A stretch of 35,210 bases of DNA from Planctomycetaceae bacterium (GTDB taxonomy: Bacteria; Planctomycetota; Planctomycetia; Planctomycetales; Planctomycetaceae): contig JAKFVC010000201.1 in assembly GCA_021732415.1 (NCBI GenBank), forward strand, positions 1-35,210, read 5' to 3'. Both the position numbers and the translations under genes were made by a program. How positions within the stretch are numbered: position 1 is the first letter of the stretch; every line of letters starts with the position of its first letter. Shown piece by piece: positions 24,708-33,013 of the stretch. Under the pieces are notes generated by a model. That model ran no database searches. It saw only the letters and a list, made by a program, of their open reading frames with translations, and had not been told where the DNA came from.

Positions 24708-24974
24708 TTAAGTAAGCAAGTGTATAAAACCGTGCGGAATGGTCGCGAGCTCCGTGATCGTGTCAGAGGCATTTCTGCCAGCCTCAATCTTCTTCGGGCC
24801 GCGCGGACCTTTGGGCCCATAGGGTGGCCGTGGTCGTGAGGTCTCGATTGCCGGACCGGAACGCCATTCTCCTGCCTGGTTGTCGTCGCGCCGCACAGTG
24901 AAACTGCTCAAACATGCCAGCCCAGCAACCAGCGAGGTCACGAGTACTCCGCGTTTCCAATTGATGGATTTCAT
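24708..24974 (-). CDS. Small exported protein with Gly-Pro-Lys-rich segment
   Basis: An 88-residue hypothetical protein. The start is well supported: GAGGAGGAG lies 4-5 bases before the ATG. An N-terminal hydrophobic segment (about 9-26, 'GVLVTSLVAGLACLSSF') preceded by Lys/Arg looks like a signal peptide or anchor. The mature part has a short collagen-like stretch, 'YGPKGPRGPKK' (about 52-62), and otherwise no recognisable domain. It lies 88 bp upstream of an OmpR-type regulator and sensor kinase on the same strand, so it may be the first gene of that operon or a ligand or accessory of the sensor; this is inference. Confidence 0.65.
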   Translation of the reverse strand: MKSINWKRGVLVTSLVAGLACLSSFTVRRDDNQAGEWRSGPAIETSRPRPPYGPKGPRGPKKIEAGRNASDTITELATIPHGFIHLLT

Positions 24975-25172
24975 TGGAACTCCTCCTCAAAGTCAGCAGC
25001 CGAAGTCCGAGCGACGTAGTTCGGGCATCCGCGTTGCTACTCAGCGTGGAGAATTCTATGTGGAGGTACCTTAAGTTCGGATGAAGATTAAGACGGAATG
25101 GAATTGCGAGCATTGCGAGTTTGCTGGTGGAACTCGCCATTCGCGATAAAATCGGAAGTTGAAGTTACTTGC

Positions 25173-26207
25173 TCAAGGGCCCCGCCAATCGTTCAGAACT
25201 AGTCCCGGTATTTTCCAACTCAGTTTGCTCATTCCCGCTTGCGTGACCGAGGTACCAGTCAGCGCAAGAATTTCCAGTTCGCTACAGGGGATCAGATGCA
25301 TCAAGCCGACGTCCGTCACTTGAGTCCGCGCCAGGTCTAATCGTTTCAGGCGCGGCAAGGACGCCAAATGCGCTACGCCAGCATCTGTGATTCTGGTACC
25401 TCTGAGCTTCACAAAACTGAGTCGTGTGAGACCCGTCAGATGGACCAGACTGGCGTCTGTGATCTGCGTTTCATCGAGATCCAAACTCACTAAACCGCTC
25501 ATTTTTTCTATGAGCTTTACTCCGTGATCGTTGACCTTGGTATTTCCTAGGAGCAAAACTCGAATTTTCGGCAGACTCACAATGTCAGCCAGCCCTGCGC
25601 CGCTCACGTTCGCGTTTTCCAATTTCAAACGAAACAGGTTTTTCAGCGACTTAAGATGGGTCAGACCGGCATCAGTAATGAGCGGGCTTTCCAGATCCAG
25701 GAGCTCCAGATTGTGCAGATGCTGGAGATGTACTAAACCCGCATCCGTAATCCGCTGACTATTGATTTGCAAATTTCGCAGTTGTTTCAAACCGCGAAGA
25801 TGCGCCAGTCCGAGATCGGTGACTTGGGAATGCCTGCTCTCCCACTTCAAATCACAGGTGGCTCGACCATCAATGAAGTTGCCATAGGTCAGGGCCATCG
25901 ATTCCGCCACCAACTTCAGATCATCATCGTGATAAGGCCGCCTGATGGGGTCGTTAGTCCAGACGGAAACACTTCCGATTAAGACGCTTCCGAAACTGTA
26001 TTTCAGCCAGCCGGGCGATTTCTCATCGAAGAGCGGAAACACTTGGATGTTATAGCCCCTGGCGCTCAAGTCGCCGAGAACTTGCTGCAGCCGATACGGG
26101 GGGTAGCAGATTCGCAGCAGACATAGGAGGAAGAGGATAATGAAGGCGCCCCCAATCCACCACCGCCTCGTGCGGACTCGTTTATCAGATGGAGGCGCAT
26201 CAGACAT
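25173..26207 (-). CDS. Membrane-anchored leucine-rich repeat protein
   Basis: A 344-residue protein. A cytoplasmic basic N-terminus is followed by one TM helix (about 17-35, 'GGAFIILFLLCLLRI') and an extracytoplasmic part. Residues 40-120 are a non-repeat cap with no match recognised. From about 128 to 335 run about nine LRRs of roughly 24 residues with the pattern 'ITDAGLxHLxxLxxLxxLxL', the bacterial/cysteine-containing-like class common in planctomycetes. Such repeats form a curved binding surface, so a protein-binding role is likely but the partner is unknown. It is transcribed alone. The 198-bp gap downstream (24975-25172) contains no further gene. Confidence 0.88.
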   Translation of the reverse strand: MSDAPPSDKRVRTRRWWIGGAFIILFLLCLLRICYPPYRLQQVLGDLSARGYNIQVFPLFDEKSPGWLKYSFGSVLIGSVSVWTNDPIRRPYHDDDLKLVAESMALTYGNFIDGRATCDLKWESRHSQVTDLGLAHLRGLKQLRNLQINSQRITDAGLVHLQHLHNLELLDLESPLITDAGLTHLKSLKNLFRLKLENANVSGAGLADIVSLPKIRVLLLGNTKVNDHGVKLIEKMSGLVSLDLDETQITDASLVHLTGLTRLSFVKLRGTRITDAGVAHLASLPRLKRLDLARTQVTDVGLMHLIPCSELEILALTGTSVTQAGMSKLSWKIPGLVLNDWRGP

Positions 26208-26282
26208 ACTATGAGCCCATGAGCGGATCTAGGATTCTATGTAGAGGATTCGCTCTAGCTTAGCCGAAGCGGACTCACAACG

Positions 26283-26352
26283 ACAAAGCCCGGTCCCGGC
26301 ACCAACCGTGTCGTAGAGATACGACGAGTGGAGGTGCCCCGACCGGGCTTGT
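26283..26352 (-). terminator. Two-stem hairpin downstream of the Gly/Tyr-rich protein gene
   Basis: Outer arms at about 26283-26303 and 26333-26352 (ACAAAGCCCGGTCCCGGCACC against GGTGCCCCGACCGGGCTTGT) pair with few mismatches. An inner stem TCGTA/TACGA lies around 26310-26325. It starts 28 bases after the minus-strand stop codon, the expected place for a transcription terminator, though no long U tract follows. Confidence 0.65.
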
Positions 26353-26379
26353 CCGTTTCAGATCAAACAACGTGGCGAT

Positions 26380-27270
26380 TTACCAGGGAATATTGGTGTC
26401 GCGGTTGTAGCTCGGGTGTCCGGGGAAGTACCACGGACGGCGATAGCTGTAGTACGGGAATCGGTAGTGCCCCGCTTCCTGTTGGCGATAGAACCCGGGG
26501 CCGAAGTGATAGTAGTACGGATCGCCGGGGAGTTGTCCCGGCATCGCGGCAAAGTTCGGCGAGCCAAACCCTCCCGGTCCGCCACCGTAGCCGTAGCCGC
26601 CAGCCAAAGCAGGTCCATAACCATATCCCGGAGCACCGACTCCGGGGGCCATCATTGCGGGGGCAGGACCAGCACCAGGAGCCATTCCGTAGCCGGGGCC
26701 GTACCCACCACCCAAGCCGGGATCAACGGGGCCTTGGCCACCGACTGCGCCATCATTGATTGGATATCCGCCCGCGGCGGGATAGTTGCCAATTCCGCCA
26801 TAGCCTCCACTGTAACCGAGGCCTCCCATGGGGTGAGCGCCGGGGGCCAAGCCGGGGCCGCCAACGCCCGTTCCGGATGTGTCGGGGCTGGTCGCCGTGT
26901 AGTAATAAGGTTGACCAAACCGGCCGGTGGGTCCGCCAGGGAAGTGGCCGCCACCTGGGGCGGGGGCGTACGGATGAGCGTATGGATGGTGATCCTTGGA
27001 GACGTCCCGAATGCTCCAGACGGGTGGGTGCTTCTTCCACGGATCGGCGTCGTGAATCTTGTGCGGTCGCGGCTGCCGGTTCCGTTTATCGATCGAACGC
27101 TCTTCGAAGTCATCCTGCACAGCGTTCGCCTTTTCTTGAGGCGTGGAGGGCACTTTGGCCGGGGCCTCGGGTTCGGGTTCGCTGGTATCCTGCGCGAGGC
27201 CTGCGGACATCGGCCACAACGCACCCGCTGCCAGCAATGCCAATCCCCACTGGGGCAATCGAATGAGCAT
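26380..27270 (-). CDS. Exported Gly/Pro/Tyr-rich protein
   Basis: About 296 aa. ATG at 27270 is chosen because the signal peptide (MLIRLPQWGLALLAAGALWPMSAGLAQ) then starts at once; in-frame starts at 27309 (GTG) and 27291 (ATG) are possible. A charged linker rich in Glu and Pro (about 28-75) contains 'DPWKKHPPVWSIRD'. The rest (about 95-275) is low-complexity Gly/Tyr/Pro sequence such as 'GYGPGYGMAPGAGPAP'. The end is aromatic ('YYYHFGPGFYRQQEAGHYRF'). No enzyme domain is visible; it is probably a structural envelope or extracellular protein. It is divergent from another Gly/Tyr/Pro-rich exported protein that shares the HPxVWSI motif. Confidence 0.8.
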   Translation of the reverse strand: MLIRLPQWGLALLAAGALWPMSAGLAQDTSEPEPEAPAKVPSTPQEKANAVQDDFEERSIDKRNRQPRPHKIHDADPWKKHPPVWSIRDVSKDHHPYAHPYAPAPGGGHFPGGPTGRFGQPYYYTATSPDTSGTGVGGPGLAPGAHPMGGLGYSGGYGGIGNYPAAGGYPINDGAVGGQGPVDPGLGGGYGPGYGMAPGAGPAPAMMAPGVGAPGYGYGPALAGGYGYGGGPGGFGSPNFAAMPGQLPGDPYYYHFGPGFYRQQEAGHYRFPYYSYRRPWYFPGHPSYNRDTNIPW

Positions 27271-27697
27271 GAAACCACCACTCTTCAACATCAAGAGGCT
27301 GTCGGTCACGAATTTGGGATGACACTGTGCAGGATACCGACGCTAGCAGCGTCAGCCGCGGGCTTTGTTCCGCGCACTCCTCACCGTCTCAGCGAGTCTA
27401 TCCCATGATCGGGACCCTGCTCTGCGGCAGCCCCGGTTCGTGATGCGGAATCTCCACAGTCCGTTGCGGAAGATGCTTAAGATATGCAATACGGCGGTCA
27501 TGGCGGGAATCGAGAATCTGCGGAGAAATGGTATTGTCTGGCCGATACTAAATGTACGGGCTGGAGATTCGCGCAAAGACTGCTGTGAGAATCGTTAAAG
27601 GCCGCACAGCTTGTCTGGTTGATAGAGTCGATAGGCGGGTTTGACACAGATTCCGCGAGCAGCCTCACTGGGACTCTGTCGCCCGAAGGAGATGTTG
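27271..27697. other. Divergent intergenic region with one lone repeat arm
   Basis: This 427-bp gap separates two divergently transcribed exported-protein genes and so must hold both promoters, but no clear promoter boxes can be pointed out. Bases 27337-27362 (CCGACGCTAGCAGCGTCAGC...) match the inner right arm of the repeat at 16838-16863 with one difference and have no partner arm nearby. No credible gene was seen. Confidence 0.6.
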
Positions 27698-28309
27698 ATG
27701 ATGGCTGGCAATTTTGTAGCGATCCTGGTGGCCGCAACCCTCGGACAATTCCCCCCTGCTGGTCCTTATGCGGGCGGCTATGGAGCTCCTTATCAAGGCC
27801 CTCCTCCGGGTGCTTATCAGGGTGCTTATCAAGGCGGCCCGGCGGGTGGTGGTGGACCGGGGTCATCACAATATGGTCCCGGCGCGGTCATGGCGGCTCC
27901 CAATTCGACCCAGGCCTTCAATACGGGTGATCCATTCTATCCGTACGACTACGAACCGAACTGGACCCACGGCTATATTCAGGAGATCCCGGCCTACGGG
28001 GGATACCATTTCTTCCGGCCGTACAACTACAAGAATGTAATGCCGCAATCGCAGGTCTCGGCCGCGTGGGGTAATGCGGCGAACATGCCGTATTCGCACC
28101 AGTACTTTGACAAGGTCAGTGGTCACCCCACGGTCTGGAGCATCCCGCCTGCTTCCAATTTGGCGAAATCGCCCCAAGATCTGAATGCACAAATTGCGAA
28201 CGTGGGAAAAACGCCCATTGCGCGTCGGAAGCCCGCAATCAACCAGGAGCAATTGGTTCAGCGACGATCGGGCCAAAGCGTGATGCCTGCTGGTCACCGT
28301 GAGGAGTAG
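27698..28309 (+). CDS. Exported Gly/Pro/Tyr-rich protein with HPTVWSI motif
   Basis: About 203 aa. GAAGGAG ends 6 bases before ATG 27698; ATG at 27692 and 27701 are alternatives. A hydrophobic N-terminus (MMAGNFVAILVAATLGQFPP) looks like a signal peptide. It is followed by a Gly/Pro/Tyr-rich stretch to about residue 65 with the near repeat 'GPPPGAYQGAYQGGPAGGG'. The second half (about 70-155) is aromatic and ordered-looking ('DPFYPYDYEPNWTHGYIQEI', 'GGYHFFRPYNYKNV'), with 'GHPTVWSIPP' near 147-156. The tail is basic. No family was recognised. Composition and the shared motif suggest a distant relation to the divergent neighbour, or a common structural layer. Confidence 0.78.
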   Translation: MMAGNFVAILVAATLGQFPPAGPYAGGYGAPYQGPPPGAYQGAYQGGPAGGGGPGSSQYGPGAVMAAPNSTQAFNTGDPFYPYDYEPNWTHGYIQEIPAYGGYHFFRPYNYKNVMPQSQVSAAWGNAANMPYSHQYFDKVSGHPTVWSIPPASNLAKSPQDLNAQIANVGKTPIARRKPAINQEQLVQRRSGQSVMPAGHREE

Positions 28310-28359
28310 CTAGCTTTCCCTCCGGCGGCGATTTCCGCGGCATTTCTAAATTGAGAATG

Positions 28360-28426
28360 GCACCACGGAGACACGGAGAACACGGAGATAAAAAAATACT
28401 CCGAGTTCTCCGTGTCTCCGTGGTGC
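28360..28426. repeat. 28-bp inverted repeat (GCACCACGGAGACACGGAG), possible two-way terminator
   Basis: Arms 28360-28387 and 28399-28426 match with one mismatch around an A-rich 11-base loop. It lies between two converging genes, 50 bases after the Gly/Tyr-rich gene and 36 bases after the end of yraN, so it may end both transcripts. Confidence 0.93.
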
Positions 28427-28461
28427 ATTCTTATCACTATGCTAGAAGTCATTGGGTGGCT

Positions 28462-28842
28462 TCAGATATCCGCGGCCGGAAACGCGTGGATATAGTGTTC
28501 GATCTCCGGCGTCTTTACGCCGTCGGGCCACGTCAGCGCGATGACATCAAATCGAGCGCGATGGTCAAGCAATTTGCGTTGCTTCAGCCACACCAACGCC
28601 AGCTTCGTGAGCTGCACTTGTTTGCGGTGAGTGACAGCCTCGGCGGGATGGCCCGCGGCATGGGACGAACGGGTCTTCACCTCGACGAAGACGATCCAGT
28701 CGCCGTCACGGGCGATGATGTCGATCTCGCCCCAGTGGCTGCGGCAATTGCGGGCGAGGATCCGATAGCCCTGCTGGCGCAAATACCGGACGGCGGCGTT
28801 TTCACCGCGATTCCCGAGCAGTTTGGCCAGCCAACCGCGCAT
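28462..28842 (-). CDS. yraN: YraN/UPF0102 family endonuclease-fold protein
   Basis: A 126-residue protein of the UPF0102 family with a restriction-endonuclease-like (PD-(D/E)xK) core. 'NRGENAAVRYLRQQGYRIL' opens the domain. 'GEIDIIARDGDWIVFVEVKT' carries the conserved Glu, Asp and the Glu-x-Lys of the active-site pattern. The biological role is unsettled; a link to Holliday junction processing has been suggested for relatives. It is the last gene of the ffh-rpsP-trmD-rplS cluster, 155 bp after rplS, a position seen in many bacteria. Length and start (ATG 28842) are normal for the family. Confidence 0.92.
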   Translation of the reverse strand: MRGWLAKLLGNRGENAAVRYLRQQGYRILARNCRSHWGEIDIIARDGDWIVFVEVKTRSSHAAGHPAEAVTHRKQVQLTKLALVWLKQRKLLDHRARFDVIALTWPDGVKTPEIEHYIHAFPAADI

Positions 28843-28997
28843 CGCATCACCCGGAATGCCAAAGCAGCCCGGCAGTTTACATAACTACCAGGCTGCTTGA
28901 GATTGTGATCTCAGTAGCGGAACGTCGTAAGACTTCCGACGCTTCAGGGCAAACGCAAGAATTCTCACGAATTCTTCTACAAGAAACGATTCGCCAA

Positions 28998-29369
28998 TTA
29001 CTTGGCGGCTGACTTCTTGGTCGGTCGGCGTTCGACCAGGCGGGTCGACTTACCAATACGATCACGCAGGTAGTACAGCTTGGCGCGGCGAACGGTACCG
29101 TGTCGCACGACTTCCAGCTTCGCGATCTTGGGCGAATTCGTCGGGAAGGTGCGTTCGACACCTTCACCGGCCACGATGCGGCGAACGGTGAATGATTCAC
29201 GCATTCCCGAGCTGCGACGAGCGATGACCACGCCTTGGAAAATCTGGATGCGTTCTTTGTCGCCTTCCAGAATTCGGCTGTGAACGTCAACCGTGTCGCC
29301 AATTTCGAACTGCAACGGTTCTTTGCGAAGGCCTTTGTCTTCGACCGCCTTGATCAGCTTGTTAATCAT
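28998..29369 (-). CDS. rplS: 50S ribosomal protein L19
   Basis: About 123 aa. Conserved L19 features: '[25 protein letters not shown]', '[19 protein letters not shown]', '[20 protein letters not shown]' and '[18 protein letters not shown]'. L19 sits at the interface of the two ribosomal subunits. ATG 29369 matches the family N-terminus ([10 protein letters not shown]), with a GAGAGAAG stretch just upstream; a TTG six codons further upstream is rejected. A short Lys-rich tail (KKSAAK) follows the core. It lies 83 bp after trmD, in the usual order. Confidence 0.98.
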   Translation of the reverse strand: MINKLIKAVEDKGLRKEPLQFEIGDTVDVHSRILEGDKERIQIFQGVVIARRSSGMRESFTVRRIVAGEGVERTFPTNSPKIAKLEVVRHGTVRRAKLYYLRDRIGKSTRLVERRPTKKSAAK

Positions 29370-29452
29370 CGTCTTCTCTCTTTGCAACCTGCGTTTAGCC
29401 GACGCCCAGCGTGTTCGGTCAGCGTTTTGTGCTACTTGCTGCGAACCCTCGT

Positions 29453-30154
29453 TCAGGTTCGCCCATCCGTATTCTCGTTCGAAGCATCGTCTCGTCGATT
29501 CGCGGTCCGCTCACGGCTTGTTGCTGCACGCCATTTGGCGATTTCAGCATGGTTGCCATTCAGCAAAACGTCAGGCACTGTCATCCCCTGAAACTCGCGT
29601 GGCCGCGTGTACTGAGGATACTCCAACATTCCCGACTCAGCGAACGACTCGTATTTACTGCTGGTTTCATCCCCGAGAACCCCGGGAACCAGCCGAATTA
29701 CCGAATCAATCACGACCATCGCTGGCACTTCTCCACCGTTGCAGATGAAGTCCCCCGCTGAAATCTCCAGCGGTTGTAAGCCCTCGATGATCCGTTGGTC
29801 AAAACCTTCATACCGGCCGCACAACAGCAATAATCGCTGATAGCCTGCCAGCTCTTCCACCACCCGTTGCGTCAGCCGCCGCCCTTGTGGGGTCAAGACG
29901 ACCAGTCGCCCGGGTTCTGCCGCCTCCTGTTGGACCGCAGCCACACAATCGAAGATCGGCTGACACATCAGCAACATTCCGGGACCACCGCCATACGGCT
30001 TGTCGTCCACAGAGCGATGCTTACCGGGCGCCCAATCTCGAAAGTTCCAGCGGTGGATGGCCACCAGCTGGTTGTCCAGGGCCTGCTTGAGAAGTCCCTG
30101 CTGCAAGTAACTGTCGAACAACTCTGGAAAGAGTGTCAACACGTCGAACCGCAT
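29453..30154 (-). CDS. trmD: tRNA (guanine-37-N1)-methyltransferase TrmD
   Basis: Methylates G37 next to the anticodon of certain tRNAs using S-adenosylmethionine, preventing frameshifts. It is a SPOUT-fold enzyme, working as a dimer. Diagnostic segments are '[17 protein letters not shown]', '[13 protein letters not shown]', the knot region '[14 protein letters not shown]', '[20 protein letters not shown]' and the C-terminal '[20 protein letters not shown]'. ATG 30154 gives the family N-terminus, with AGGAA 8 bases upstream; an in-frame TTG at 30172 is rejected. The last 15 residues (Arg/Asp/Asn-rich) are a variable tail. The gene is between rpsP and rplS, with no rimM gene in the cluster. 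Confidence 0.98.
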   Translation of the reverse strand: MRFDVLTLFPELFDSYLQQGLLKQALDNQLVAIHRWNFRDWAPGKHRSVDDKPYGGGPGMLLMCQPIFDCVAAVQQEAAEPGRLVVLTPQGRRLTQRVVEELAGYQRLLLLCGRYEGFDQRIIEGLQPLEISAGDFICNGGEVPAMVVIDSVIRLVPGVLGDETSSKYESFAESGMLEYPQYTRPREFQGMTVPDVLLNGNHAEIAKWRAATSRERTANRRDDASNENTDGRT

Positions 30155-30281
30155 GGCAGAGTTTCCTGACAAGCCCAGAAATCACGAAGGGCGGCCGGCA
30201 AGCGATCTTGCCGCGTCCGCCTTATGATTCCCGAGCTTCAAGCAAGCGACTTTGTGCTGAATCAATGTTCGCGAGTTACGA

Positions 30282-30391
30282 TCAGTATGAGTGTGTGAGG
30301 GATGGAGAGTAAGGGGGTAAGAAGCCAGTTTTAGCCTATTCCCAGTACTCTCGGGATTCTTCAATCCCTCATACTCCGACACACTCATACT
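30282..30391. repeat. Imperfect inverted repeat of the AGTATGAG family, copy 2
   Basis: The ends AGTATGAGTGTGTG (from 30282) and CACACTCATACT (to 30391) pair over about 13 bp, with imperfect pairing further in. The sequence resembles the element at 8713-8812. It lies between rpsP and trmD, in the place where rimM is found in many other bacteria. Confidence 0.75.
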
Positions 30392-30431
30392 CTCAAACTT
30401 CGCGAAATCATATGATCCCGCGTTTGAAAAC

Positions 30432-30794
30432 CTAACCTTCGCTACCTTCGGCAGCCGGAGCAGCTTCCCCTTCGCCTTCCGGAGCAGCCTTGACGGGCAA
30501 GGGCTTCGGAGTTTGCAGAGCAGGAGCTGACTTCGCGGTACCGAAACTGTTCGTTTTGACCTTCTTGATCAAGGCCGCAACGGCTTCCGACGGCTGTGCG
30601 CCGACCGAAATCCAGTATTGGATGCGTTCCAAATTCATTTTCACCCGGGCAGCCTTATCGGCCACCATGGGATCGTACGTGCCGACTTCTTCAATCGGCG
30701 GGGCTTCACGGTGCTTGTGCTGCGGCATCACGCAAATGCGGAAAAACGGGCGATGCTTCCGCCCCAACCGCTTCATTCGAATCCGAACTCCCAC
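30432..30794 (-). CDS. rpsP: 30S ribosomal protein S16 with extended C-terminus
   Basis: The first 80 residues are a standard S16: 'VRIRMKRLGRKHRPFFRICV', 'PPIEEVGTYDP', 'RIQYWISVGAQPSEAVAALI'. S16 helps the small subunit assemble. The start is GTG at 30794, with AAGGAGAG 7 bases upstream. The protein is 120 aa, longer than the usual 80-90, because of a Pro/Ala/Glu-rich tail (about 85-120, 'APEGEGEAAPAAEGSEG') that is probably disordered. It follows ffh after a 412-bp gap containing an inverted repeat. Confidence 0.97.
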   Translation of the reverse strand: MGVRIRMKRLGRKHRPFFRICVMPQHKHREAPPIEEVGTYDPMVADKAARVKMNLERIQYWISVGAQPSEAVAALIKKVKTNSFGTAKSAPALQTPKPLPVKAAPEGEGEAAPAAEGSEG

Positions 30795-31090
30795 GCGACT
30801 CTCTCCTTGTCCAGCGATCTCTCACCAACAGTCAACTTATTTTCAGACGGCCAAATGGAATTATGGCCGTTTACAATACAGCGATCGACCACAGTTTGCC
30901 ATGTTGTGGGAAAAACAACCAGCGTCGGCAGACTGAAGTCAGACGAATTATCGGGATTTCAGGCGATTTCGCTACTCGATCTGTCCGTTTTTCTCTCACT
31001 TTAAGCAGAATCGGCAATTTACTCGCAGGTTTTCTTGGCGAACACAACCACCGTAGACCAATTTCATTCCAAATCACAGTGGCCAAGTCT

Positions 31091-31165
31091 TATTCGTGTC
31101 ATTTGTGTGATTCGTGGTTGATATTTGGAATTTCTTAACCACGAATCACACAAATGACACGAATA
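31091..31165. repeat. Perfect 29-bp inverted repeat between ffh and rpsP
   Basis: Arms 31091-31119 (TATTCGTGTCATTTGTGTGA...) and 31137-31165 are perfect complements around a 17-base loop. It lies 41 bases after the ffh stop codon, so it may reduce read-through from ffh into rpsP. The rest of the 30795-31206 gap is AT-richer and shows no gene; it probably holds the rpsP promoter. Confidence 0.95.
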
Positions 31166-31206
31166 GGAACTAAGTCATTGTGCGAGAACACGTCCTATCA
31201 GAGTTC

Positions 31207-32682
31207 TTAGCGTTTGCGGTTCTTTTTCTTTTGCTTTTCGGCTTCTTTTTTCAACTTCTTTTTCTTGTCGGCATCCATCGGCTTCGGCTTGCTGCGAGTT
31301 TTCCCCGCACCCGGCATCTCGGCACCCGGCTGAAACATTCCCGAGCTGGCCATCATCTGCATCTGCTTGGCCTGGCTCATCTTATCCATCCCGGCCATGC
31401 CCTGCATCATCTTGGCCATGCTGCCGAAGTCTTTCAGCAACCGATTGACCTCGGCGGCTTCGACTCCAGAACCACGGGCGATGCGGCGACGTCGGCTGAT
31501 ATCGATATTCTCAGGATTCTGGCGTTCTTCAGCTGTCATCGAGCTGATAATGCCTTCGATCCGCGTGATGTCCTTGTCGGCACCGGACAGATCGCCCAGT
31601 TGCCCCAGCATTCCGCTCATGCCTGGGATGTACTGCAGAATGCTTTTGAAATTGCCAAGCTTCTTGATCTGCTTCATGGCGTCGAGGAAGGAATTCAGCG
31701 TGAACTTGCCACGCATCAACTCTTCCTGAGCCTTCGCCATCGAGTCCTGGTCGAAGACGCGCTGGGCCTTTTCGGCTAGCGTCTGCATGTCACCGCCACC
31801 GAGAATGCGGCTCGCCATACGTTCGGGGTGGAACGGCTCGAGCTTATCGAGCTGCTCGCCGACACCCATGAACTTGATCGGTACGCCGGTGACTTGCTTG
31901 ACCGACAGGGCCGCCCCGCCGCGGGCGTCGCCGTCGAGCTTCGTCATGATGATGCCGTCGAGCTCCAGAGCTTCATTGAAAGCCCGAGCACTGTTGACGG
32001 CATCCTGGCCCGTCATCGCATCACACACGAACAAAATCTGCTGCGGTTCAACCTTGCGATCGATGTTCCGCAATTCTTCCATCAACTCGGGATCAACGTG
32101 CAAACGGCCGGCCGTGTCGAGAATCACGACATTGGCACCAGCCGCCTTGGCTGCTTTCACCCCGTTCTGACAGACTGTCACCGGATTGCCATTGGGTGCT
32201 TCGGCGTGAACCGGAACTTCAAGCTGCGCACCGATGGTCTTAAGTTGTTCGATCGCCGCGGGACGCTGCAAGTCGGCCGCCACGAGGAACGGCTTTTTGC
32301 CCTGTTCCTTGAGCATGCGGGCCAGTTTGCCGGCGGTGGTCGTCTTTCCGCTGCCCTGCAAGCCGCACAGCATAATGATGGAAATGCCATCACGCCGCAG
32401 CTTGAGTTCGTGGTCTACAGGGCCCATCAGATTGATGAGTTCCTGGTAGACGATACCCAGGATCATTTCCTGCGGGCTGAGCGACTCCAGAACCTTCTGG
32501 CCAATCGCTTCTTCGGTGATTTTGTCGACGAACTCCTGGGCGACGTCGTAATTGACGTCGGCTTCCAGCAGAGCCTGTCGAACTGCCTTCAGCCCTTCAC
32601 GGATGCTGGCCTCGGTCAGTTTTCCGCTTCCGCGAAAAAACGACAAGGCTCCGGTCAGACTAGAAGTAATCCCTTCGAACAT
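31207..32682 (-). CDS. ffh: Signal recognition particle GTPase Ffh (SRP54)
   Basis: The 491-residue protein part of the signal recognition particle, which binds signal peptides on ribosomes and targets them to FtsY at the membrane. The N domain is at 1-85. The G domain has '[15 protein letters not shown]' (about 108-122), 'DTAGRLHVD', '[10 protein letters not shown]' and '[12 protein letters not shown]'. The M domain (about 300-455) is Met-rich and includes the RNA-binding '[11 protein letters not shown]'; '[20 protein letters not shown]' forms part of the signal-peptide groove. The tail is very Lys-rich. ATG 32682 gives the family start 'MFEGITSSL'. It is first in the ffh-rpsP-trmD-rplS-yraN cluster. 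Confidence 0.98.
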   Translation of the reverse strand: MFEGITSSLTGALSFFRGSGKLTEASIREGLKAVRQALLEADVNYDVAQEFVDKITEEAIGQKVLESLSPQEMILGIVYQELINLMGPVDHELKLRRDGISIIMLCGLQGSGKTTTAGKLARMLKEQGKKPFLVAADLQRPAAIEQLKTIGAQLEVPVHAEAPNGNPVTVCQNGVKAAKAAGANVVILDTAGRLHVDPELMEELRNIDRKVEPQQILFVCDAMTGQDAVNSARAFNEALELDGIIMTKLDGDARGGAALSVKQVTGVPIKFMGVGEQLDKLEPFHPERMASRILGGGDMQTLAEKAQRVFDQDSMAKAQEELMRGKFTLNSFLDAMKQIKKLGNFKSILQYIPGMSGMLGQLGDLSGADKDITRIEGIISSMTAEERQNPENIDISRRRRIARGSGVEAAEVNRLLKDFGSMAKMMQGMAGMDKMSQAKQMQMMASSGMFQPGAEMPGAGKTRSKPKPMDADKKKKLKKEAEKQKKKNRKR

Positions 32683-32956
32683 GATCCAGCCACTCTAGGG
32701 GGCACAAGACCCAAGTGTCAGTCGCAACGCGGAAATACGTCGCAACTTATTAGCTATTAGACATTTGCGTGACATCACTCGCAGTGAAGAAAGCTGTGTC
32801 TGCGCAAGTTCCCAGCCCCGAAAACCGGGGAAACGTGGCATTCTACGAGATCACTGGATGGTACGCAATGATTTTGGGGAGAAAATCGCGTACTTGGGAT
32901 GTGTATTTGTGCGTCACATCATCAGTCCCGTTGGTCTCATGTCGCCCATTCAATGC

Positions 32957-32998
32957 ATGGGACTTATGGGATACATGGGACTGATGGGACCAATGGGA
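32957..32998. repeat. 9-bp tandem repeat ATGGGAnnn
   Basis: Four units of ATGGGA plus three variable bases (CTT, TAC, CTG, CCA) and a final ATGGGA run without gaps. It would read Met-Gly-Leu/Tyr/Pro or Gly-x-x in other frames, but no start or Shine-Dalgarno sequence fits. It lies in the 331-bp gap between ffh and the downstream lipoprotein gene. The same gap has a small imperfect hairpin at about 32861-32893 (GTACGC...GCGTAC). Confidence 0.85.
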
Positions 32999-33013
32999 GA
33001 AGGCAAGTTCCCA

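Noticed and set aside
26416-27408. 330-codon open frame on the plus strand
   Set aside because: It is antisense to the Gly/Tyr-rich exported protein, which has a signal peptide; the opposite frame is a composition artefact.
31828-32760. 310-codon open frame on the plus strand
   Set aside because: It lies antisense to ffh, whose motifs are unmistakable; it is a mirror frame produced by high-GC codon use.
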